From the NCBI GenBank assembly GCA_902806305.1, contig CADCWC010000186.1:1-7687 (forward strand): a stretch of DNA of 7,687 nt. The letters are read 5' to 3'. Under the pieces are notes generated by a model. It did not search any database. It saw only the letters and a program-made list of their open reading frames with translations, and had not been told where the DNA came from. This document shows, piece after piece, positions 1 through 4,773 of this stretch. How positions within the stretch are numbered: the stretch's first letter is position 1; each line of letters begins with the position of its first letter. Source of the stretch: an uncultured Thermoleophilia bacterium. Its GTDB lineage: Bacteria > Actinomycetota > Thermoleophilia > Gaiellales > F1-60-MAGs149. The position numbers and the translations under genes are program-made.

Positions 1-699
1 TTCGAGCGCGGCGACGAGCCCCTGCCCTTCCTGACCGCGATGACGAGCTACTGGACCGGCCAGCCCGGTGCGATCGCCTTCGGCGCCGAGCATCCGACCG
101 AGGTGCTCGCCGACGTGCTGGCCGCGGCCGGCGTCCCGCAGCTCCACGCTGCCGAGACGGAGAAGTACCCGCACGTCACGTACTTCTTCAACGGCGGCGT
201 CGAGGATCTCCACGAGGGCGAGGAGCGGATCCTCGTCCCCTCGCCGAGGGAGGTCCGGACCTACGACGAGAAGCCCGAGATGAGCGCGCCAGAGCTCGCC
301 GAGCGGTTCGTGGCCGCGCTCGGCACCGGCCGCTACGGCTTCGCGATCCTGAACTTCGCCAATCCCGACATGGTCGGCCACACGGGCGTCATCCCGGCGG
401 TGGTCCACGCCGTGGAGACCGTCGACGCGTGTCTCGGCGAGGTGCTCGCGGCCGTGGCGGAGCTCGGCGGGGTGGCGCTCGTGACGGCCGACCACGGCAA
501 CGCCGAACGCATGCTGGCCGACGACGGCTCGCCCCACACGGCGCACACGACGAATCCCGTGCCGCTCGTGCTGGTCGGCGCCGATCAGGCCCTCCGGGAC
601 GGCGGACGGCTGGGCGACATCGCTCCGACCGTGCTCGGCCTCCTCGGGCTCACCGTACCCGCCGCCATGACGGGGCGCTCGCTGCTCGTGCGAGTGTGA
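1..699 (+). CDS. gpmI: 2,3-bisphosphoglycerate-independent phosphoglycerate mutase, C-terminal part (5' end outside window)
   Basis: The reading frame is open from base 1, so this is a partial gene; 232 residues are visible of a family usually about 510 long. The enzyme interconverts 3- and 2-phosphoglycerate in cytosolic glycolysis using bound metal (Mn) and no 2,3-BPG cofactor. The visible part carries the family's substrate-binding stretch ETEKYPHVTYFFNGG (about nt 160-204). It also has the metal ligands in NPDMVGHTG (Asp at 367-369, His at 379-381), TADHGN (Asp at 490-492, His at 493-495) and PHTAHT (His at 535-537 and 544-546). The N-terminal half of the phosphatase domain and the inserted transferase domain with the catalytic serine lie upstream of the window. 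The visible half shows no frameshift or missing ligand. The gene ends at TGA 697-699, 101 bp before the sigma gene, with no clear terminator between them. Confidence 0.96.
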   Translation, partial: FERGDEPLPFLTAMTSYWTGQPGAIAFGAEHPTEVLADVLAAAGVPQLHAAETEKYPHVTYFFNGGVEDLHEGEERILVPSPREVRTYDEKPEMSAPELAERFVAALGTGRYGFAILNFANPDMVGHTGVIPAVVHAVETVDACLGEVLAAVAELGGVALVTADHGNAERMLADDGSPHTAHTTNPVPLVLVGADQALRDGGRLGDIAPTVLGLLGLTVPAAMTGRSLLVRV

Positions 700-706
700 A
701 GCGCTG

Positions 707-722
707 GTGAACGAACGCTCAC
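707..722. promoter_or_regulatory. Imperfect dyad downstream of gpmI, possible operator
   Basis: GTGAACGAACGCTCAC reads as GTGAaCG-AA-CGcTCAC: 7-bp arms with one mismatch and a 2-nt centre. It resembles the general shape of TetR-family operators (TGAACG facing CGTTCA). It lies 8 nt after the gpmI stop and about 34 bp upstream of the candidate -10 box of the sigma gene. No other explanation is visible for this spot. It is too short to be a good terminator. The regulator, if any, is unknown. Confidence 0.25.
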
Positions 723-755
723 ACATCTCGCCCACCGTTCGACGGGGGGCGCTCG

Positions 756-761
756 TATACT
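756..761 (+). promoter_or_regulatory. Candidate -10 box (TATACT) of the sigma factor gene
   Basis: TATACT matches five of six bases of the TATAAT consensus in an otherwise very GC-rich gap. It would place a transcription start near 768 and a leader of roughly 33 nt before the GTG at 801. No good TTGACA-like -35 is found 16-18 bp upstream (CCACCG at 732-737 is the best placed and is poor), so an activator or an alternative sigma factor may be involved. Confidence 0.45.
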
Positions 762-800
762 GGCGGCGTTGAACGCCTGTCGGCAGCCTCGGACGGATCA

Positions 801-1379
801 GTGCCGCTGATTCAGCCTCACCCGGTCCTGCTGCGACGAGCACAGGCCGGTGACGAGCGCGCGTTCGCGCAGCTCGTCGAGCAGTACCAGGCGCCGCTCT
901 TCTCGTACATCCTGCGGATCGTCAACGGCGACCGTGCGCTGGCCGAGGACCTCTGCCAGGACGTCCTCCTGCGCGTGTACCAGAACCTGGCCGGCTTCAG
1001 CCTCCGGTCGTCGTTCACGACGTGGCTGTTCCAGGTCGCGAAGCACCGGGTCTACGACGAGGTGCGGGCCCGCGACCGCCGGGTGCGCCCGACGGTCGAC
1101 CTCGACGCGTGCCCGTGGTTGGCCGGCACGACGGAGCCGGAGCGTCAGGTGGAGGAGATGGCGGCCGTGTGGGCGGCGATCGCGGCGCTGCCGGTCGACC
1201 TGAAGATGGCACTGCTCCTGCGCGACGTGGTCGGCCTCTCCTATCTGGAGATCGCCGACGTCCTCGACGTGACGCTCGCGACCGTCAAGTGGCGCATCTA
1301 CCGCGGTCGCGAGGACGTCCAGGCCGCGCTCGGCGACGTGCTGCCCTCGCGCGGCACGGCCACGCCCGCCACGGCCTAG
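801..1379 (+). CDS. ECF-type RNA polymerase sigma factor (sigma-70 family)
   Basis: This 192-residue protein has the two-domain layout of ECF sigma factors. Region 2 spans about residues 18-92 (ERAFAQLVEQYQ, then AEDLCQDVLLRVYQNL and FTTWLFQVAKHRVYDEVR), which binds core polymerase and the -10 element. Region 4 spans about 121-172, with the helix-turn-helix GLSYLEIADVLDVTLATVKWRI for -35 recognition. There is no sigma-1 or sigma-3 domain, and only a 20-residue low-complexity tail follows. The GTG start at 801 is chosen because it precedes the conserved part directly and has a weak purine stretch (GGACGGA, 791-797) upstream; no better start is in frame. No anti-sigma gene is adjacent: upstream is gpmI and downstream is a convergent VOC gene, so it looks like an orphan. 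Its TAG stop overlaps the VOC stop on the other strand. The regulon and signal are unknown. Confidence 0.9.
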   Translation: MPLIQPHPVLLRRAQAGDERAFAQLVEQYQAPLFSYILRIVNGDRALAEDLCQDVLLRVYQNLAGFSLRSSFTTWLFQVAKHRVYDEVRARDRRVRPTVDLDACPWLAGTTEPERQVEEMAAVWAAIAALPVDLKMALLLRDVVGLSYLEIADVLDVTLATVKWRIYRGREDVQAALGDVLPSRGTATPATA

Positions 1380-1819
1380 CAACCGACCCGGCAGAAGAAC
1401 GTCAGGAGGTTGCCGTCGAGGTCGCCGGTGGCGAACTCCCGCGTGCCGTGGTCCGTCAGGCTCACGCCGCCGCGCGAGGCGGGGTGGAGGACGCCTTCGC
1501 GCTCGAGCTCGGCGTAGAGCGCGTCGACGTCCGTGACCTCGATGCGACAGCTGGCCGTGCCGGCCAGGAACGACTCGGCGCCGGAGCGGACCGGCCGCCC
1601 CGGCAGGTCCGCGCGCGACCGCCAGTTCTCGTCCGTGGCGCCCCACAGGTGGATCTCGGCGTCGTCGCGGACGAGGACGGCGAAGTCGTCGGCCTCGTAC
1701 GGCGCCGCGAAGCCGAAGCGCTCGCGGAGGTGGGCGGCCGCCGCAGGGACGTCCCGGACGGGGAGGGCAGGGATGGTCCGGCCGAGGCCGGCGGCGGCGC
1801 GGCCGAGAGGTGGTGGCAT
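1376..1819 (-). CDS. VOC superfamily protein, bleomycin-resistance/glyoxalase-like
   Basis: This 147-residue protein (from ATG 1819) has the paired beta-alpha-beta modules of the vicinal oxygen chelate fold. The first half contains IPALPVRDVPAAAAHLRERFGF and FAVLVRDDAEIHLWG (residues 16-60). The second has CRIEVTDVDALYAELEREGV and REFATGDLDGNLLTFF (91-142). The ALPVRDV opening and SCRI-V-DVDALY-EL...DGNLLTF pattern is most like bleomycin-resistance proteins, which bind a drug as dimers rather than catalyse a metal-dependent reaction; the actual ligand is unknown. It lies 37 nt downstream of tetR on the same strand, so co-transcription is likely. An in-frame TTG at 1855-1853, 1 nt after the tetR stop, would add 12 Arg-rich residues and cannot be excluded; neither start has a clear Shine-Dalgarno. 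The stop shares the CTAG at 1376-1379 with the convergent sigma gene. Confidence 0.85.
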   Translation of the reverse strand: MPPPLGRAAAGLGRTIPALPVRDVPAAAAHLRERFGFAAPYEADDFAVLVRDDAEIHLWGATDENWRSRADLPGRPVRSGAESFLAGTASCRIEVTDVDALYAELEREGVLHPASRGGVSLTDHGTREFATGDLDGNLLTFFCRVGC

Positions 1820-1856
1820 GCGGACGAGGGTGGCGGACCGGGTCCGGCGGCGCAAC

Positions 1857-2450
1857 TCAGACCGCAGCGGCGACGACGGCCGCGAGGCGAGCCATCAGGG
1901 ACGCGGCACGTCGGTCGTCCAGCCCTTGCTCGACGGCCAGGGAGCGCCACGTGGTGAAGGTCAGTCCGTGGCCGATCGCGGCGGCGACCGAGGGATCGGG
2001 CGGGCGGCCGGTCATCAGCACCTCGCGGGCCGCCGTGAGGTAGCCCCGGTAGCCGTCCAACGTCTGGGTCAGCTCCGGAACGAGCGGCTCGTCGCGGAGG
2101 ATGTTCTCCATCATGCGCGCCGTCCGCCGGTAGAAGGCGTAGAGCTCGTCGAGGGCCGTGCGGACGCGCTCGTCGGCGTCGTCGATCGCGAGCCACCGGC
2201 CCGGATCGGGCAGCGGGTTGTGCGCGAGCCAGTGCGCCGAGCAGGCGGCGAACAGCGCCGCCTCGTCGGGGAAGTGCCGGTAGACGGTCGAGCGGCGGAC
2301 GCCCGCGTGCTCGGCCAGGGCGCTGATCGACGTGCGCGCGGGCCCGACGGTCCCGTGGAGCGCGACGGCGCTCTCGGTGATGCGGCGCCGGGTTCCCTCC
2401 TCGTGCTCGGCCCGGCGCGTCTTCCGGTAGGGACGCTTTTCGTCGGTCAT
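1857..2450 (-). CDS. TetR/AcrR family transcriptional regulator
   Basis: This 197-residue protein matches the usual TetR length of about 190-220. An Arg/Lys-rich N terminus leads into the DNA-binding domain (about residues 16-66), with the helix-turn-helix SISALAEHAGVRRSTVYRHF followed by PDEAALFAAC. The rest is the variable all-helical ligand-binding and dimerisation domain, ending in an Ala-rich helix; the ligand cannot be read from it. The ATG at 2450-2448 is chosen because it starts just before the basic N terminus; the frame stays open to 2603 but would then run through the cupin promoter. It is divergent from the cupin gene across 82 bp containing two dyads and overlaps none of its neighbours. 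It probably represses the cupin and its own transcript, which includes the VOC gene. No strong promoter of its own was recognised on the minus strand. Confidence 0.92.
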   Translation of the reverse strand: MTDEKRPYRKTRRAEHEEGTRRRITESAVALHGTVGPARTSISALAEHAGVRRSTVYRHFPDEAALFAACSAHWLAHNPLPDPGRWLAIDDADERVRTALDELYAFYRRTARMMENILRDEPLVPELTQTLDGYRGYLTAAREVLMTGRPPDPSVAAAIGHGLTFTTWRSLAVEQGLDDRRAASLMARLAAVVAAAV

Positions 2451-2451
2451 G

Positions 2452-2473
2452 TGTGTCCGACCATCTTGACACA
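2452..2473. promoter_or_regulatory. Candidate TetR operator O1 (dyad over the cupin -35)
   Basis: TGTGTC (2452-2457) and GACACA (2468-2473) form perfect 6-bp inverted arms around a 10-bp centre, 22 bp overall, a normal size for a TetR dimer site. The right arm contains most of the TTGACA -35 box of the cupin promoter. The left arm lies 1 nt from the tetR start codon. Bound repressor would block RNA polymerase at the cupin promoter and could also control tetR. Assignment to the adjacent TetR protein is inference from position. Confidence 0.45.
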
Positions 2474-2494
2474 GATCGGCCCGGTCCGTATATT
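2466..2494 (+). promoter_or_regulatory. Strong sigma-70-type promoter of the cupin gene
   Basis: The -35 box TTGACA (2466-2471) is a perfect consensus. After exactly 17 bp comes the -10 box TATATT (2489-2494), five of six bases matching TATAAT. Such a close match is rare by chance in DNA this GC-rich. Transcription should start near 2501, giving a leader of about 32 nt that includes the Shine-Dalgarno. The boxes are overlapped by dyads at 2452-2473 and 2493-2518, the expected arrangement for a strong promoter held off by a repressor. Confidence 0.75.
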
Positions 2495-2518
2495 CGTGCG
2501 ACATTACTGTCCGACGAA
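2493..2518. promoter_or_regulatory. Candidate TetR operator O2 (dyad over the cupin transcription start)
   Basis: Left arm TTCGTGCGACA (2493-2503) and right arm TGTCCGACGAA (2508-2518) are inverted repeats matching at 9 of 11 positions around a 4-nt centre. The site covers the last two bases of the -10 box and the predicted transcription start, and ends 1 nt before the Shine-Dalgarno. The octamer TGTCCGAC at 2508-2515 is repeated directly at 2454-2461 within O1, which suggests one protein recognises both sites. Confidence 0.5.
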
Positions 2519-2519
2519 C

Positions 2520-2527
2520 GAAGGAGG
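2520..2527 (+). promoter_or_regulatory. Strong ribosome binding site of the cupin gene
   Basis: GAAGGAGG lies 5 nt before the ATG at 2533 and is an almost perfect anti-Shine-Dalgarno match. It is the only strong ribosome binding site seen in the window and fixes the cupin start. Together with the consensus promoter it predicts high expression when derepressed. Confidence 0.85.
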
Positions 2528-2532
2528 CCGAC

Positions 2533-3048
2533 ATGGCGACGACGGCGACGACGACGAAGATCGTGGGACCGGGGGACGGCAAGGCCGGCACGCTCGGGAG
2601 CATCGGCGCGCGGCTGATGATCGAGGGGGTCGAGACGGGCGGCGGGTTCTCGCTGGTGGAGCACCCGATGCCGCCGCGCGCCCTCGCCGCCCCGCTCCAT
2701 CGGCACCTCCGCGAGGACGAGTACAGCTACGTGCTGTCGGGTCGGCTCGGGGCCCTGCTCGGCGACGACGTCGTCGAGGCCGGACCGGGGGACCTCGTCT
2801 TCAAGCCGCGCGGGCAGTGGCACACCTTCTGGAACGCGGGCGACGAGCCGGCCTCGATCCTGGAGATCATCGCGCCGGCCGGGTTCGAGAGGTTCTTCGC
2901 CGAGCTGATCGACCTCGGCGGCGCGATGCAGGCCGACCCGGCGGTGCTCGGCAGCCTCTGCGCCCGCTACGGCCTCGAGATGCAGCCCGACACCGTCCCC
3001 GGGCTCGTCGAGCGCTTCGGCCTGCGGATGCCGGGCGGAGCCGGCTGA
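2533..3048 (+). CDS. Cupin-domain protein, TetR-controlled
   Basis: This 171-residue single-domain cupin has both family motifs intact. Motif 1 is HRHLREDEYSYVLSG, with His56, His58 and Glu63 as metal ligands and Gly70. Motif 2 is GDLVFKPRGQWHTFWN (residues 86-101), with Pro92, Gly94, the fourth ligand His97 and Asn101. A complete 3-His/1-Glu set points to a metal-bound beta-barrel, which could be a dioxygenase, isomerase or sensor-type cupin; the substrate is not readable. The N terminus (ATTATTTK) is low-complexity, encoded by ACG repeats. After the barrel comes a helical tail (GFERFFAELIDLGGAM and onward), a pattern known in small cytosolic cupins near regulators. It is transcribed divergently from tetR under a strong, operator-flanked promoter and ends before a hairpin, so it is probably monocistronic. 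Confidence 0.88.
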   Translation: MATTATTTKIVGPGDGKAGTLGSIGARLMIEGVETGGGFSLVEHPMPPRALAAPLHRHLREDEYSYVLSGRLGALLGDDVVEAGPGDLVFKPRGQWHTFWNAGDEPASILEIIAPAGFERFFAELIDLGGAMQADPAVLGSLCARYGLEMQPDTVPGLVERFGLRMPGGAG

Positions 3049-3067
3049 AAGCGTCGGACCGTGGTGG

Positions 3068-3099
3068 CGTCGGACGGGCCCGGCGGGGCCCGTCCGACG
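3068..3099. terminator. GC-rich hairpin between convergent cupin and phosphoesterase genes
   Basis: CGTCGGACGGGCC (3068-3080) and GGCCCGTCCGACG (3087-3099) are perfect 13-bp arms with a 6-nt loop (CGGCGG). The hairpin sits 19 nt after the cupin stop and 16 nt after the end of the minus-strand phosphoesterase gene, so it could serve both strands. No T-run follows on either strand, so it would be a U-tract-less terminator of the kind proposed in actinobacteria, or a 3'-end stabiliser. A 9-bp direct repeat GCGTCGGAC (3051-3059 and 3067-3075) allows an alternative, weaker pairing with the same right arm. Confidence 0.65.
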
Positions 3100-3115
3100 G
3101 CCGGTCACCGCATGC

Positions 3116-3865
3116 TCAGAGGCCGACCGCGAGCCGCGCGGCGAGGCGCTCGGGCAGGCCGGCCGCCCGGATCTCCTCCTGGGTGCGGCTCACCTCGTAG
3201 GTCGTCCGCTCGAACGTGGCCGTGGTCGCGCGGCCGTCGTCGTCGTCGAGCTCGAGCAGCAGCCAGGCGGCGCGGGGGTCGCCGTCGCGGGGCTGGCCGA
3301 CGGAGCCCGGGTTGAGCAGCGACCGGCGGCCGGCGTCGAGGTCGAGAACCGTCCCGCCCGGGGCGGGTCCCCCGCTCAACCGTCCCTCGAGCAGGCGCAC
3401 GGCGACGGCCACGTGCGTGTGGCCGACGAGCACCACGCGGTCCTCGGCCGCCGTGTCGAGCGCCGCCCTGGCGCTCGTCGCGTCGACGACGTACTCCCAG
3501 ACCGGGTCGCGAGGGGAGCCGTGATAGAGGCCGACGGGTGGTGCGTCGTGGGCGGCGTCGAGTCCCGCCAGCCACGCCTCGGCGTCCGCGCGGAGCACCT
3601 CACGCGTCCAGCGGATCGAGCGCGCCGCGTCCTCGGAGAAGACCCGGACGTCGGCGCGGGCGGCGACGGCGAGGTCGTGATTGCCCGCCAGCACGCGCGT
3701 GCACGCCGCCCGGACCCGCGCCACGCACTCGTTCGGCCGCGCGCCGTAGCCGACGATGTCACCGAGGCACCACGTCTCGTCGACCGCCGCGGCGGCCGCC
3801 GCCTCGAGCGTCGACTCCAGCGCGGCCAGGTTCCCGTGGATGTCGGAGATGACCGCGACGCGCAT
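3116..3865 (-). CDS. YfcE-like calcineurin-superfamily metallophosphoesterase
   Basis: This 249-residue protein has all the metallophosphoesterase motifs in order: SDIHGN (Asp8, His10), GDIVGYG (Asp36), GNHD (Asn62, His63, Asp64), YHGSP (His115) and GHTH (His149, His151). LNPGSVGQPRDGDPRA at about 185-200 and the C-terminal pattern Y-V-R-T-EEIRAAGLPERLAARL are typical of the YfcE/MJ0936-like branch, soluble two-metal phosphodiesterases. The physiological substrate is usually unknown. An acidic DDDD stretch at 207-210 comes from a GTC repeat on the plus strand and probably lies in a loop. The ATG at 3865 places SDIHGN eight residues in, as the family requires. There is no Shine-Dalgarno; a TACGCT box 8 nt upstream suggests a leaderless or nearly leaderless mRNA. 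The gene stands alone, divergent from the DUF3467-rlmH-argS operon and convergent with the cupin gene. Confidence 0.92.
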   Translation of the reverse strand: MRVAVISDIHGNLAALESTLEAAAAAAVDETWCLGDIVGYGARPNECVARVRAACTRVLAGNHDLAVAARADVRVFSEDAARSIRWTREVLRADAEAWLAGLDAAHDAPPVGLYHGSPRDPVWEYVVDATSARAALDTAAEDRVVLVGHTHVAVAVRLLEGRLSGGPAPGGTVLDLDAGRRSLLNPGSVGQPRDGDPRAAWLLLELDDDDGRATTATFERTTYEVSRTQEEIRAAGLPERLAARLAVGL

Positions 3866-3873
3866 GACGGGGC

Positions 3874-3879
3874 AGCGTA
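3874..3879 (-). promoter_or_regulatory. Candidate -10 box (TACGCT) of the phosphoesterase gene
   Basis: Read on the minus strand, TACGCT fits the TAnnnT core of a -10 element and ends 8 nt before the ATG. Transcription would start within a base or two of the start codon, consistent with the absent Shine-Dalgarno. No -35-like hexamer is seen at the usual distance. Confidence 0.35.
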
Positions 3880-3923
3880 GCGACCGGCCGGAGGCCCTGG
3901 TGGTGGCCGCGAACCGCCCGCCC

Positions 3924-3929
3924 TATGCT
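3924..3929 (+). promoter_or_regulatory. Candidate -10 box (TATGCT) of the DUF3467-rlmH-argS operon
   Basis: TATGCT occupies positions -12 to -7 relative to the ATG at 3936, which puts the predicted transcription start on the A of the start codon: a classic leaderless arrangement. There is no Shine-Dalgarno upstream. The matching -35 position (3901-3906, TGGTGG) is poor. Confidence 0.45.
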
Positions 3930-3935
3930 GCCCGG

Positions 3936-4253
3936 ATGGACGACGACATGCACGAGCGCCATCTCAACATCCACTTCACGCCCGAGATCATGGCCGGCGT
4001 CTACGCGAACTTCGCCAACGTCAGCCACTCCGACTACGAGTTCACGATCACGTTCGCGCGGGTGGATCACGAGGTGGATGACGAGGAGGTACCGGGCGTC
4101 GTCGTCTCCCGGGTCAACCTCTCGCCCCGGTTCATGCGCGAGCTGCTCGACGCGATGGAGGACAACTACTCCAAGTGGTCGGCGCGGGAGCGCATCCGCG
4201 AGCTGCCCGAGACCGACGGGACGACCGACGAGGACGCGGACGAGCCGGAGTAG
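3936..4253 (+). CDS. DUF3467-family protein
   Basis: This 105-residue protein of unknown function resembles the DUF3467 family. The pattern is visible as ANFANVSHSDYEFTITFARVD (residues 24-44), then VVVSRVNLSPRFMRELLDAMEDNYSKWSAR (55-84), and a short acidic tail (TTDEDADEPE). It has no signal peptide or membrane segment and is strongly acidic overall. The family has no established biochemical role that I can name. The ATG at 3936 is preferred because a -10-like box sits exactly where a leaderless start needs it; the frame stays open upstream to 3756, but that stretch lies over the phosphoesterase gene. A second Met at 3948 is possible. It is the first gene of the run, 18 nt before rlmH, which suggests a role connected with ribosomes or translation, but only by association. 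Confidence 0.8.
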   Translation: MDDDMHERHLNIHFTPEIMAGVYANFANVSHSDYEFTITFARVDHEVDDEEVPGVVVSRVNLSPRFMRELLDAMEDNYSKWSARERIRELPETDGTTDEDADEPE

Positions 4254-4271
4254 CGCCGCGGCGGCCCGGCC

Positions 4272-4730
4272 GTGATCCGGCTCGTGGTGGTCGGTCGCCC
4301 GCGCGGGGCGCTCGCCGACGCGGCGGCCGAGTACGAGCGGCGCCTGGGGCGGGCGCTGCGCTTCGAGGTCGTCGAGGTGCGCGAGGAGGCGCTGCAGCAC
4401 GGGACGGCCGCCGAGGTCCTGGCGCGCGAGGCGCGCCGGCTCGGACCACACCTCGACGGCTGGCGGCGGGTGGTGCTCGACCGCACCGGCGCGGCGCTCA
4501 CGTCGGAGGACCTCGCCAGGCAGCTCGCGGACTGGGAGGAGCGGCCGCCTCAACGCACCGCGCTCGTGGTGGGCGGGTCGCACGGCCTCGACCCGTCGAT
4601 CACCGCCGGTGCGGATCTGCGCCTCTCGCTCGGCGCGCTGACGCTGCCGCACCAGCTCGCGCGGGTGGTCCTCGTCGAACAGCTCTACCGGGCGACCACG
4701 ATCCTGCGCGGCGAGCCGTACCACCGCTGA
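4272..4730 (+). CDS. rlmH: 23S rRNA (pseudouridine(1915)-N3)-methyltransferase RlmH
   Basis: This 152-residue protein is the normal length for RlmH (about 155). It is a small SPOUT-class enzyme that transfers a methyl group from S-adenosylmethionine to pseudouridine 1915 in helix 69 of 23S rRNA on the assembled 70S ribosome. Family features are VVLDRTGAALTSEDLARQL (67-85), the glycine-rich cofactor loop ALVVGGSHGLD (97-107), and the knot segment LSLGALTLPHQLARVVLVEQLYRA (118-141) ending in the hallmark GEPYHR. It acts as a homodimer. The GTG at 4272 directly precedes the IRLVVVG strand expected at residue 2; no Shine-Dalgarno is present, so translation probably follows from the upstream gene. 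It should act together with a pseudouridine synthase (RluD type), not seen here. It is followed by argS after 43 nt. Confidence 0.95.
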   Translation: MIRLVVVGRPRGALADAAAEYERRLGRALRFEVVEVREEALQHGTAAEVLAREARRLGPHLDGWRRVVLDRTGAALTSEDLARQLADWEERPPQRTALVVGGSHGLDPSITAGADLRLSLGALTLPHQLARVVLVEQLYRATTILRGEPYHR

Positions 4731-4773
4731 CCCGTCCGGGACCGGGCGGCGCGCCACCTGCCACGATGCCGGG

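Noticed and set aside
2451..2603. Longer N terminus for TetR.
   Set aside because: It would cover the cupin promoter and the first codons of the cupin gene. The family N terminus fits the ATG at 2450.
1462..3108. A 548-codon open frame on the minus strand.
   Set aside because: It crosses the VOC, tetR and cupin genes and their promoter, and its product is Arg/Pro/Ala-rich with no recognisable domain. It is a typical stop-free shadow in very GC-rich DNA.
1533..3200. A 555-codon open frame on the plus strand antisense to VOC and tetR.
   Set aside because: It has a low-complexity Arg/Gly-rich product and runs through the cupin gene in another frame. The genes it overlaps have clear family motifs, so this is a shadow.
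3237..3248. GTC trinucleotide repeat.
   Set aside because: It simply encodes the Asp stretch of the phosphoesterase on the minus strand and is too short to be a meaningful tandem repeat.
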